DNA of 64,000 bases, from the NCBI GenBank assembly GCA_905250115.1, contig CAJNOI010000243.1, positions 45,130 through 109,129 on the forward strand, in the 5' to 3' direction. The notes below the pieces were generated by a model, which was not told the DNA's origin, ran no database searches, and saw nothing but the letters and a program-made list of their open reading frames with translations. Position numbers and translations under genes: made by a program. The stretch comes from Adineta steineri. Its lineage: Eukaryota > Rotifera > Eurotatoria > Adinetida > Adinetidae. Within the stretch, counting starts at the first letter, position 1. Each line of letters opens with the position of its first letter. This document shows positions 25,972-40,800 of the stretch, piece by piece.

Positions 25972-26338
25972 GGACGAGGAGTGTTTTGATCACCAAAGTA
26001 GAAAAAACAGCTTAAAAACAACCAAATAGAGTAAGAAAGGGTGATTTGGCACAATTTTTCTTTTTAGGGATCTTTTTGTAAATGATTATATCTGGATGTG
26101 GTAAAAAGGTGGAAACAAAGATTAGTATATGCGTGTAGAGAAATGTTTGCGCTATCGAATGGTATATTTATAAAAAAATGATTTAAAATAGCTCAGTAAT
26201 TAGGTTTTATTGTTTATCAGTAAAATACATGGGATTGCCAAATCAATCCTTCTTACTCTATTTGATTATTTTTAAACTGTTTTTTCTAATTAGGTGATCA
26301 TCTCACTCCTTTTGTGGTGATCAAAAGACATTTCTCCT
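25972..26338. mobile_element. MITE with imperfect inverted arms
   Basis: Arms 25988-26051 and 26236-26299 (64 bp each) are inverted copies that agree at most positions and share long runs such as AATAGAGTAAGAA. The whole is flanked by the 9-bp direct repeat ATTAAAGAC at 25963-25971 and 26339-26347. A 9-bp target duplication suggests a Mutator-like transposase (inference). The arms do not match the foldback element. No coding capacity. Confidence 0.75.
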
Positions 26339-26432
26339 ATTAAAGACAATATGCCATTGTATAGTACCACCATCTATGTCTACATTGTTCTATTAACACT
26401 GCAATATATAAATTATCATTTGCTTTATTTCT

Positions 26433-26687
26433 TCAATGAATATTTATTATTTTATACGTTTGAATTCCTTCAACAATCCAATCGATGACATTTTGTTCAA
26501 TTAAATTTGGTATTTGTTGAAAAAGTTGATAGAGAAAATTTGGTAAACAACAACGAAGTATTGAAAGTTGTTCAAGTGAAATATGTGAAATTAATCTTAG
26601 TAAAATACATTCTATCATATTACATATAAATTTTGGTATTTCAATAGTTTGTTGAGTTAGAGAATTAACATAAGATTGTTTTATCAT
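26433..26687 (-). CDS. short hypothetical protein
   Basis: Open frame of 84 residues, MIKQSYVNSLTQQ to YKIINIH. It is predicted helical with regular Leu/Ile spacing and a CC pair. Codon choice (CAA, TTA, ATT, GAA) is like the neighbouring real genes, which argues mildly for coding. No family recognised. It lies 327 bp from the stop of ATP synthase beta on the same strand. It could be a chance frame in AT-rich DNA or one exon of a larger gene. Confidence 0.4.
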   Translation of the reverse strand: MIKQSYVNSLTQQTIEIPKFICNMIECILLRLISHISLEQLSILRCCLPNFLYQLFQQIPNLIEQNVIDWIVEGIQTYKIINIH

Positions 26688-27013
26688 TTAAAATAAAATG
26701 AAAAATTTAAAAATAAAGTTAGTGCGCGTAAAGCACAATTGATTCTGTTGTTTATTTGAGAAAGAAAGAAAAAAACAAACGGGGGAAAAATAATAATGAT
26801 GTTTTTCTCTCTCGTATCCATATATCAACATAAAAGATGAATAGAAAAAAGAGTGTGGACAAAATGTCTGTATATATTTTACTCTTCTAATAATAATAAT
26901 AGACTACAGAGGTACATAGAAAGCAAATAGAGAGAGAAACACTCGAAGAAAAAAGTGAAATATACTAAGAACACTGTTGGCCGGTTCAATATTGTTCGTA
27001 GAAATGAGTTTTC

Positions 27014-29149
<2,136 letters not shown>

Positions 29150-29990
29150 ATTTGTACAACTAAAAAATCTGAAAGAAAAAATCTAACTGAATGAATTATC
29201 CGTGAGAAGAAGATGGAGATGAAGAAAAGAAAAACCAGAGTTTACAATAGGAAAAACAACTGATAATATTCTTTAATGAGGCAAAATAATCGAGATAATG
29301 GCGATTATTTTAATTCGAGTTTTTATTTTATATTAATATTTTTATTATAAAAAGAATAAAAATTATAATAAAATATTTTTAAATATATATTAAAGAATAA
29401 ATACTATAACACACTAATGCACTTCTGTTTAAAGGTTACATCGTAGTAACTGTAGAAAGATCATACACTGTAATACAATTGATCGAAGAAGAAAATCATA
29501 TTTACGTATTTATTGATTGACTAATGAGATTAATAGAAGTTATAAATATAAATTTTTTTGTTTGTTTTAAAATTAAGATTTTAACTTCAAAAACTTCATC
29601 AAATATTGATAGTTGAAATAATTCAAAGAAAAGCAATACTCATCTCTATCACGGAAAATGAAATCTAATTCTCTTAAAAATATTCTCAGTAAACATGAAT
29701 TTTATTATTGCATAAACAAGAAACTTGAATAATTATAGCAGTGGAAAAATTTGTTCTCATAATGTTGAAACATGTGATAAATATTGATAGGGAAAAGTCA
29801 GAATTAAAATTTTTATGATGTGTCATGTAAAAATTCAAATTCGTATCAAATAAATTGCATTAATTTACTGCTCTGATGATTTTTGTGACATACAATATCT
29901 TAGATTGACTCGTTGATCTCCAACGATCTGTCATAGTTTATTCCGAAACAAGTTTTGATGATGTATACTTGGCACTGGGTTCTTTTCTAA
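29150..29990. other. upstream region of ATP synthase beta
   Basis: Should contain the ATP synthase beta promoter. No other feature recognised. Ends with CTAA, the probable mutated left target site of the piggyBac element. Confidence 0.4.
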
Positions 29991-30675
29991 CCCTTTCAGT
30001 CCCATAGTATAAAAAAAGCAACACATGTTTTATAATTATTTTTCATGACAAAATTTAACAAAAAGAGATAAAGATTTCAAAATATTTCCGTGACAGACGT
30101 CACTGTTACATCTTTTCTTTTTCAAGCTATAATATCATTCGAATGCATAACACTTTCTTCGCAGCACTTGACATACGATATATACATATTTTTTCCCTTG
30201 TGTGTACACATTATTTATTTTAAAAGTAAAAAAATAGTTCTTAAGAATAGAACCTCTAATGCCAAAAGAGAGACTTTAAAAAAATACCGTGATTTTATCC
30301 GATTTTTTTTCTATGCGCAGTCTTCGATCCTCTTCAAAGAAAGTATATAAAGTGGCGTTTTTGTTCAGTCTATATTTACAAAGACTAGTGTGCAATCGAA
30401 ACGAAGTACTAGATTCCTCCGTAGTTTACTCATCAAATACAATTAATCTTGAAACGGATGCAAATGGATTTTAACCAAGAAAGTATAACAAAAAACTCAT
30501 CTATCGATGAGAAATACAATTTTTATAATGGAAATGATAGTGATCTTGAAATTGATGAAGATAGCATGCGAGAATACGCTGGTTATTAATGGTATGTGTT
30601 TCTATAACTAAAATAAGCTGTTTTAAGAAAATATTTGAATTCAATTCAGTAAAAAATAATTTGGGCCTGAAAGGG
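29991..30675 (+). mobile_element. piggyBac-type element, internally deleted
   Basis: The left end CCCTTTCAGTCCCA (29991-30004) and the right end TGGGCCTGAAAGGG (30662-30675) are inverted copies with one mismatch. The right side is followed by TTAA, the fixed piggyBac target. The left side has CTAA, one change away. Inside are a TATA box (GTATATAAAG near 30342) and a 41-residue frame at 30464-30589 with many Asp and Glu residues. This looks like the acidic N-terminus of a piggyBac transposase whose remainder is gone. Confidence 0.75.
30464..30589 (+). pseudogene. truncated piggyBac transposase N-terminus
   Basis: MDFNQESITKNSS through DSDLEIDEDSMREYAGY and a stop. The acidic composition, the upstream TATA box and the position between piggyBac-type ends support the call. 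No catalytic domain remains. Identification rests mainly on context. Confidence 0.5.
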
Positions 30676-30679
30676 TTAA

Positions 30680-33280
30680 TCAGATTCAAGATAATCTTTA
30701 GAAACGAGGTGATTTTCAGAAAGAGTAGTATAAATTCACAATAAAAACAATCAGGTTAGTATATATATATATCTCAAATATAGTACATGAAAAATTAAAT
30801 AGTGCCTGAATTCAATTTTATATTTACACTAAATTAAAAAATTTATAAACTTAATTTCCCGGAAAACATGTTTTGTTATTAATCATTTAATTTCTTTTTT
30901 AGTTGCCTACACCCAGTTTATTATTAATATGAAAAAGAAGGTACTTTCAAGAACATGTTCTTGAAATGAATCTTTTTTTATATCAATTATATTGTCACAA
31001 ACATGATTTAAACGATTAAGTATAATATCAATTTATAGTGAAAATTCTATATATATAAATCGCTTTATTTGAGTGATTCGCTTATGCTGGTCCTGACCAT
31101 TTCGAAAGAAAATTAAAAAAAAAATAAGAGCAAATTAACTAATTAACTTTTTCTACTTCTTTTTATCACTCTTCTGTGGTATGATGTTTTTTACAGCAAT
31201 TGATGAGTTGACCTCTTGGCATTGCTTGAATAGATGCCTTTTCATGGTAGTGATGACGTGCTGTATTTATTATATTTCTTTACTAATATTAAAAGACTAA
31301 TAAAACTTCTATGTAGGAGTACTTCTCTAAAAATGAAAACTCTCAAATTCGACGAAGCATTATTCTAAATAGTATACACTTTTCGCAGTGTTACTTAACA
31401 GTGCATTGGGAGTGCATATATTATGTATATGATAGTTTTATTTAGCAACCGGAAAACATTGCAAATAGTAATACATCTGTCAACATATAGATAAACTATA
31501 AATACAGAAGTAAAATATTTTTACAGATCTTTCTTTATTTTAGAATAAGTCATGCGCTAATATTTTCAAGTAAATATTTTTAAAAGGTTTCTATAGTATT
31601 TATAATAGATATGTTTTATTGCGTTAAAATTAATTGAAGGCTTCTTACACATGATCTTTCATTTTTTTTTATAGAATAGTGCTAAAATTATTTTAAATTA
31701 ATATGCACCTCAATATATCTTCGTGAGTTCTTCTGAACTTTATATCTAAAATCGTGATAAAATGTTATAATATAAAAATAACTCAACTTATTAGAAGTAT
31801 TTTACTATTTAATCAAACAAATTAGCTAATGCTTCAGACGACTTAATCTTGGGCATGTGCGTTCTCAATAGAATGTTAAATTTGAGCGACGCCATTTAAT
31901 CTATTTTAGTATGTAGAATAATAATACGTGGTATACTCATTTAGTTAATTTGTTGAGAAAGCACTAGATCATTCTCTTCTATTAGAGAGAAATCATACAA
32001 TATTTAAATTATAATAATTTATTTTTAGTTATATAGTTGACTTCAACAAAATATTCTAAGGATAGTAAACATACAATTTACTTTTGTATGTTCGGTACAT
32101 TCTCCCTATGGAAGAGAAATGAAAAGATAAGATTTGTATTGAGTTATATTGCGTGACAATCTTGAATGCAGGAAATAATTACATGAGCGTCTTATAAGAT
32201 TTAAATGCAAAATATTTGATGTTAAAAATATTCAACAAGCTGTCTATATTTAGTACCATGAAATATAGTTCTGTAGTTGACATGATTTTATCGAAATATT
32301 TTAATTATTGTAGTTTTTAATTTGATTACTTATGTTTTTTTGTCTGTCACATAATAAAGCAAGAAAATCATAGATAAAAAGGTCTAAAAATAGTTTATTG
32401 TTTAAAATCCATTAGACATATTATAATCTAGGTGTAAGTAATATGCTTAAAAAAACCGTTATTGATATAAACTTAAGATAAAATATTTATATATTTATTT
32501 AATTTTTTATGGACTTATAATAAAGCATCAGTCATATGTGTTGAGAGAGAAACTAGCGAATGCCAGTAATAATAATGAGGTTGCTAAGTATAATAAAAGA
32601 ACAGCACAATTAAAATTTACTCGTGGCGAAGTAAAAGACTTGTTAAACATGTTATTATATCCGATAAAGAGGGGAAGAAAAAGACGGAGAAAAATAAAAG
32701 TAAAATCTAGAAGTTATTTTATACTTAACTTTAATGTAAGTAATGACGTATCTATTAGTAAAAAATTGCATAGTTACAGTAGATCAATCGTATCTTACGC
32801 ACTCGTTAACTCTATCGATCTAGTCATTTTGTGAACAAATCATACATTCAAAAAAAAGAACTCGTTATATCCGTTGTAAATAGAAGAATGACAGTTATTC
32901 CAATCTCCGGATTTACCAGGAATATAACATAGATAACTGTAAATCATGAATATCAGTATTGTTAGTCATTTAGATTCGAAGGAAATTTAGCATATTTTAC
33001 CATTTCCTGTAATGTTAATCAATGAATATAGAGTAGAAAATCAGTACGAATATTAACAAGCTAATCAACTATAGGAAACATAAACATGTGAAGCGTAGAA
33101 CATAATTTTGTTTTGTATTTTCTTGTTTTCCATATATAATTATTATTTAGACAAAATAGTTTCTTTTACAGATGTCAATCATAAATCACATTTTGAGATT
33201 GTAGCTAGTGATATAATTATTTGTCTATGGTTGAAAAAAAAAGAAAGAATTCTTCGTTTTTTTTGGACAAGATCTGATAT
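30680..33280. other. intergenic, left of assembly gap
   Basis: AT-rich. The only frame of note is 32538-32834 (98 residues), which begins with a charged stretch containing RGRKRRRKIKVK and ends in low-quality sequence. It has no family match that I can see and no splice partners, so I do not call it a gene. Confidence 0.4.
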
Positions 33281-33380
33281 NNNNNNNNNNNNNNNNNNNN
33301 NNNNNNNNNNNNNNNNNNNNNNNNNNNNNNNNNNNNNNNNNNNNNNNNNNNNNNNNNNNNNNNNNNNNNNNNNNNNNNNN
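33281..33380. other. assembly gap of 100 N
   Basis: Exactly 100 N, the usual placeholder for a scaffold join of unknown size. It lies between the two copies of the duplicated block, so the distance and even the linkage between them depend on this join. Confidence 0.98.
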
Positions 33381-36300
33381 TATGAGAAAAATAATTTATC
33401 AAGATTGATCTTTTTAATATTAATTTTCTAATGATGTCTGCTCTCTTTAGATTAATGTGCATCATATATTTATCGTCCTTCTCAGCAATATTATTTGTTT
33501 AGGTAGACTTTATGTGTAAAGGTAAAAAAATACGAAATATTTTTCTTATTGGTCGTTCTTTTCTGGATGCAAAAAAAATGCAATTATGACAAGATTTTGT
33601 GTGTATAGATAAGAAGAATGAGAAAAATCAGAACGAATATTTTCTCATTCTGTCACCAATATACACGAATAAAATGTTTTTTTTTATCACCAAACGTTTT
33701 AAATATTAAATGATGAGCAAAATACAATAGTTTCAGTCACTACACATTTTTAATACAAATAATCACCTAAAAAAAGACACTTTTAATCAACAGATTTTTA
33801 TACAAATATGTTGTTTCATCGTCTTATACTCAAATATCATCTTCAACTTGATTAGTTATCTATATTTCTCGTCGTTAGATACATTTAATGATATTTTCAT
33901 GTGATTACAATCTTGCTGATAGATTATCTCATTAGAATGATGTTCTTCTTCGGTTGGACTGAAAATCTACTCTCGTAAATATTCAGTTCGTTTATTATGA
34001 CACGTCTTGAATTATTAGATACACAAAAAAAAAGAAAAGAACATCCCAAGAAATTTATTATCTGTTTATCATTTCAATCATCATTTTTTTTCGGAGAAAT
34101 AAATATATTAGATGGTTATGAAAAATCTGGGGACCAAAAATATCTTTTTTGAATGACTATTTCTATCTAAACTATACTTCTATTAGTCATTATTTGTATT
34201 CTAAATTGTGTGATGATCAGAATAATTGTCACACGATGTAACTGTTCTTCTTCAATGTACTTTGATGTTTTCGTCATAAAATAAGAAGAAAAACAAATGA
34301 AGAGATTCTCTTGTTGATGTTTAAGTAGAACTGATTAATAATTCACTTGATCAATCTTTTCTCAATCTAATATTTCATTTTTCTAATAAATTCTTTTTCA
34401 AATGGAAAAAAATATTGGAGAAAAATTTTTCTTTAAATTTATTTTTCGATGTTCAAAACGAAAGAAATTATACTTTGAAATAAAAATCAAGTTTGAAACA
34501 AGTCAAATACATTATCAGAAACCTAAAATATTTTTAGCCGACATGTCGTTTCGATTTTGTTTTTTCGTATAACGTTAATTACGTAGGCAAAAAAAAGTAA
34601 TTTTTATATACGATTGAAGCGAAAGCAATGAAAATAGGTGATTAGTTCGTTTCGTACTCATCTGTACTATAAATAATTGTAACTCGCAGTATTTACTCTT
34701 CAGTCTTAATATCATTGATAAAATATTTTTCTAATGAAAACAACTCTTTATTGGACAATTCAAAGAAAAATGTAAGTTAAATAAACATTTTCTCATTTGA
34801 TGCATAGAAAAATAAGATAAATCTCTATTAAATTCGTTATTAATGATATCAAAGAGATTTGTTTTGATAAAAAGAAATGTTTTCTTTTTGAGAATTATTC
34901 AACAATTTTAGTTTAAAGAGATACTGAATAACTCTTTCTTAAATAAAATCTACATTAGAAAAATTTATCGAAAATTCGACTTTAACATTTTTTTATAGAC
35001 AGATGAAAAGACTCTTTTTCCATTAAAAAACCGCAATACAACATCTTCTGTCAATTGCGATTTTTTTAAATAAATAGTTTTTTCTAGAAAAACGAAAAAG
35101 ATATTTGTTTTACAGTATTACAGAGCTTTCTCTTTGCAAAAATATCCCAGTCCACAAAAATTCATTTCAAAGAAAAAAAAGATGTCTTTTATATTATACA
35201 AACGGTAACTCAGAGAGAAAAAAACAAAGACACGAAGACCGATAATATGTATATATTCTCTCTTTGTATGAAGGTAGCTTTAGGCAAAGAAGACGCGACA
35301 CGAACGCGTGCGACGTTTGTATATAAAGTAAAATTTTTTTCGTTCTGTTTTCATCTAATTAGACTACTCATATGTATTAACAAAAATAAAAATGTTCTGT
35401 TAGCGAGATTGAATTATTAAAAAACTACAAAAAAAATACTAATCAGAATCAAAAGATTATATAGTTTTAACATCAAACTTGCTTTTTGCATCTTATGAGA
35501 TTAATACTGGACAGAATAAATCAGATAAAAGTATAAAGAGAATGCATACCTATATATATGTGTGTATTATTTTAATAATTTCTAAGAAATAAATATGTCT
35601 GTTATAAAATCAGTCGAAGGCAAAGGCTAACACACAAAATATGAAAAAATTGATTTTCGAATACGAAACAGTGTCAAAGAATTACATGCTGTTTCAGGCA
35701 GCGACTATTTTGAAAAGTCAGATCAGTTTTTAATTTCTGAATGACTACGCTCTTTATGCTCAATTAATGTTTTTTGTAAATAAATACTATTTATCTATGT
35801 TAATAATTCATATGAATATATTTTTGAAATTGAGAACTATTTTTCTCATATGATGGGGAATTTGCATTTGCGACAAAACCGCTCTGAATGATGAATTCTA
35901 AGGGTTTACGAAAGCTTTTTTTGTTATAAATTTTTTTTTACCAAAAAATAATAAGAAATAACTAGTACCAGGATAGAGTGGACATAGCACTGAGTGAGGA
36001 GTGTCACAAAATACTGATCATTGAGTAGTAAGCTAAAACTAATTTTTTTACGGATTTTTTACAAAACTGTTAATATTTTGTAAAAAAAAAGTAGTCTATT
36101 ATCTTTTCCTCGATTTGCACGAAACTGTCTATACACGAAATCTTCGAGCGCATAAATGTTAATCAATCCAAAGAAGATCGCATCATCTTCTTTGATGATT
36201 ACGTAATAAAAGAAAGAGAAAACGAATATAAAACTTCATTAATTCTTATGAACAGATAGAGAACGAAAAAAAAGATTGACCTTGATACATATATCCACAG

Positions 36301-37871
36301 AAAAAAAAGAAAGAAGAACAGAAAAAATGTGCACATAAAGGTGATGAAAAGAAAATATACATATGACCGCTTAACGAGAGAAAGAGAGAGAAGGACAAAG
36401 ATATTACATTGTTTTCTAACATACAAGATTTAAGAGAAGTTAATGATCAAAACTTTTCTCGTTTCTCTTTACTATTTCATTGAAGTTTGTCAAGAAATTT
36501 GCTGGAAAACTCTTGATGATTATACTAAATTTGAATATCTTTGAACGATCTCTAATGAATTGCCAGTTTAAGTGGATTGAAATAGAACAATTCCTCTTTT
36601 TTTAGAAAATGCAATTAATTCGAAATTTTTATTAAGGTTTTTTCTTATATTCAGATAGAACTTACCGAATTGTACACAAATATCTATTCGAACAAAGTTT
36701 ATAGAAAACTACACGAAGAGATTGAAATAGTTATAGGAAACAAAACGATACATGAACTTACACTAATATATCCCTAATCTCCATCTGCGCTCATAGTTTT
36801 TCATAATCATATCGAAGATCCTTTGGATTTGTCTAAAGTTAGAATTTTTCTTTAGAATTTCAAGATTGTTAAACTTAAATAAATTAAGAAAAATAGATAA
36901 AAAGATCTTCCTGAATACCCTCGTTAATGAAATTAAGTCTATTACAGTTGTTAATTCATAACAGTTTTCTGTTGCTTTTTATTCCTTAGAGATCATAGTG
37001 GAATCTCTGGAATGTTATTCTACCGAATATTTCGACTTGTCCACGAAATGCGACTCTTCGCCGATTAAGTTTTGAAAAAAAATGTTCTGAGGCATTCAAT
37101 TCGATACAGAATTCCATTCTCTACAAAATAGATTTTTTTATTTTGAGTTTGATATTTTGAAACACCTCATGGACTGTTATATAGTTTCTTACTTACGGTT
37201 CAGTTTTTAAGCTTCCATGTTGAGGAATCAATCTGATTCTTTCGTAGAATGCTTAGCTACACAGAATACATTAACTCTCATAACTATGTCAAATATCTGT
37301 AAAATAGCGGATAAAAAAACTATGTCTTACTATTACGTTTGGACAAAACGATTTCTCGTCATTATATTCCTATGAAATTCGAGTTAGATTTAAATAATTT
37401 TCTCATTTTCAATCAAGATGAGTTATTTAACATATTGAAAAATCGAATCGATTTTAATAATATTATTTTGAAATGAAAAATAATCGAAGCAAATACATTT
37501 TATTTTCTCAAGTTCTCGATCTAAAAATATAAGGGGAGTTACATTCTATTCCAATATCTCATCGTATCAATCAATAAATTATAATAATAAAAACAAAGAA
37601 TTATTTTGGAAAGAATTTAAACAATAAACAAAAGTTGACCATTTATATCTACAAATTCGAATGCAAACTGTAAAATATTATATTAATTGTTGATATGATA
37701 GATTTGTTTGTATAGTTTTTTGTAATTAGTTTACTAATGTCACATGTTGAGAAATTCTCAATAGAAAGACTAAAACAGTTGTTTGACTTGATATCTAATC
37801 GAGAGTGTTACAATCTCAAAGAAATTTCTTTTCTTTTTAGATAAAAACCTTTCTCTAATCAAAAAAAGGTT
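33381..37871. other. intergenic, right of assembly gap
   Basis: Long AT-rich stretch without a recognisable gene. One CpG-bearing patch near 35288-35312 (GACGCGACACGAACGCGTGC) is followed by TATATAAAG. This could be a promoter or a small RNA gene, but no transcript unit could be built from it. Confidence 0.4.
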
Positions 37872-40800
37872 ATGGAAGGCGTACAACCAACTGCAACCAA
37901 ACATCACCAACTGTCTTCAACATTGGTTGTGTCACCTGTACAGAATTGCTCTCTAATTCAAGATGAAGAAGATAATTCTGAAGGACAAATCCATTCTCAC
38001 AGGTTAGTTTCAAATCCTCATTAAAAATGATCTTAATCTAGACAAGGAAAGTGAGAGATTTGTGAAATTATTTTGAAATAGAATGATATTTTTTCGAAAG
38101 AATTATTTCTCATCCGAAAAATTAATTGAACAGATAGAATATTTCTTTCTTTGAAAATATTTTATAGAATTCTTCAAAATTGGCTTCTTGGCAATTAGAA
38201 GGGAGAACTGATTAACACAGTCAAAAATAAATATTTAAATCATTTTCAATACCCTTCTCAAAACAAACAGATAAGAAGGAGAAAAACAAAACTAATCGTA
38301 AGACATTACCGCTCTCTTTCGTTCTGTCATTGATACACATGAGTTATTGAAGTGAATCCGTATTTATGTGCAATAGAAAGAAAGAAAACGTGAGCGAATA
38401 TTTTTCTCTCGTATATATAACGAACATCAATGACAGAACGAACAAAATCACTCGTGAGTCATTAAGATTTTTTTATTTCGAAATATTTGACTCATTCTCA
38501 TGGACATTTTGATAAAATAAAATAAATCAAGTGTTATTCTTCTAATATATATATAAAAAATAATTGGTTAGATTTTTTTGTAATCAGATTTAAGTTTTTT
38601 AATATTTATCTATGAGCATATGAATACACTTTGCCAATCTCTGTAAATTTTATTTGAATATTATCTTCTCCAATTAAACATATTTCATTATATGTTAAAT
38701 ATCTCTTAAACTTCTTTGTTTTTTCTACACAATTTTTTTCAATGTTACAGTTCGATACGTTTGACAAAAACCTGAGTCAGAGAAAATATGTTAAAGAAAT
38801 TGATCCAAATATGAAAATAGATTTAGTTTATTATCGTAGAACGCTGATTTGTTCACGATAAGATTAGAGAAAAAAAATGATGATATATCTGAGAAAGAAT
38901 TGAACATGTATTAAAATATCTTGTTCTTCATATCTTGAATAGTTGTGCATATAGATAAACATCATTGAAAATATTTATTCAAAAGTTTTTCGTTAATGAG
39001 TTCATCGGCTGTTTTGTTTATACGATAATCGACCTATGTATAAGAAAGAAATTCTTTACAATATTATCTGTAATAAATCAATTGCTTTGTATTGTGTATA
39101 ACATTGAAATAAAGATTTTTATTCATCACTGTAGGAACAATAAATTGCACAATACAACTAATGAAGATTCCTTCTTAACAACACTGGCCGAAGCAGAGTT
39201 TGACAAATATTTAACTGAACTTTCACAAATATTTGAAGAACAATCTTCTCAAACTGATATATTAATGGAAATTTCAAGCATGTTTAGCGATATTGAGACA
39301 GATAATGAACAGTTTTGCTCAGTTGAAGATCTCATCAACACAGGCGATCAAATATCATCAGCGATTTCGTCGACATTAACCCAAAATGAAGAACTAACTA
39401 ATAGTGTCAACGAATATCAAGAAGGATCATTGGTAAGTTATTATGTCTGTCGTCGTTTCAGAAACATAATGAGTTAGAAAAGATACTATTTTTGTAAAAT
39501 TTCTTGTCAATAATTACAAATTTTAAACGAATATGTTCATCGAGGAGATATAGATTTATATAGATGTAATATACGAGTAGCTCAGCACCATCACAGACAA
39601 ATATTTTCAAGTTGAAAGCTCTTCAAATTCATATTATTTATATAGAAATTCAACGTTTTACGTTGATGAAAATGTCAAGTTTCTGTAAAGAGACGAGGAA
39701 TCATCGATAAGAACAATGTTGTTTAATATTTCGTTCGTATGTAATTTTTCATTGACAAGTTTTTAGCAGGAAAAATCACTTATTTTGTTTCTTTGCATAA
39801 TTATCATAAATTCTGTTCAATGAGATTTGTCTGGTAAAACAATGTCTTCAACTCTATTTAGATGACTACACCACGAATTACAACAGACACAATAACAACA
39901 GAAATTTCCATAAAGAACAATCTGAAGAATAGAAAAGCAGACCTAATCAAAAATGGTGAGAAAACCCTTATTGTATCAGGATTACGTAATGATATAAATC
40001 AAACTGATCTATTTAATTATTTTGCCGGATCTATTCAAGTCATACTAAAACAATGTCAAACATCGCCTTTCAAGTAATTTTCTATCCACAATAATATTTT
40101 TATGTATCAGTATCTTTTCTTTAGATATGCTTTCATTTTACATGGAACAATTGAAGAAGCAAAATGTAATCTTTCCCGATCAATTGATTATATTCGTCTT
40201 GGTTCGAAATGCCGCATCAAATCTGTAGATTATTCTTCGTCTCTTCCTGTTGATGATCAATCATATGATAAACAAACAATTGCAGTGACGAAGATACCAG
40301 AGAATGTTAGTGAAGATGATTTGCATCGTTTATTCCCCAGCTGTCGTATATCGAAGTATTGTCCACCACGGACTGTTCGTCGTAAAACTGTCTCCACTGA
40401 AAGTTCCGGCAAAACCAAGACTTTATGGGGGTAAGAGTTACACTCTAATTTCACTTTTTTATCATATTATCATTTCATTTTCTATTTCGAAATATAAAAG
40501 ACAAACAGTTTACTCATCCTCTGCAAAACGAAGTTTCTCCTTATTATTCGTATCTTTTACATTTAAAAAGTTCTAAACTTTTATCAATAATAATACCTAA
40601 TTTGACTTGCTTTCTAAAATGTCTTATACATTACAAATAGATAGGAAATCGAGTTCGATTAGTATATAATAGTGACGATAGAATAGAATGCAATTCTATT
40701 TAACAAAATTCACTATTATCAAAGAGCAATAATTGCATCATATGAAAAAAAGATTAAAATCATCGAGTAGAAATGAGTATTTCTTATAAGTTCGAATTAA

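Noticed and set aside
32538-32834. 98-residue frame with a basic stretch (RGRKRRRKIKVK)
   Set aside because: No family likeness, no splice partners, and a random-looking C-terminal half. Kept as a note in the intergenic entry.
35288-35312. CpG-bearing patch GACGCGACACGAACGCGTGC as a possible tRNA or small RNA
   Set aside because: No cloverleaf, and no A- or B-box pair could be found around it.
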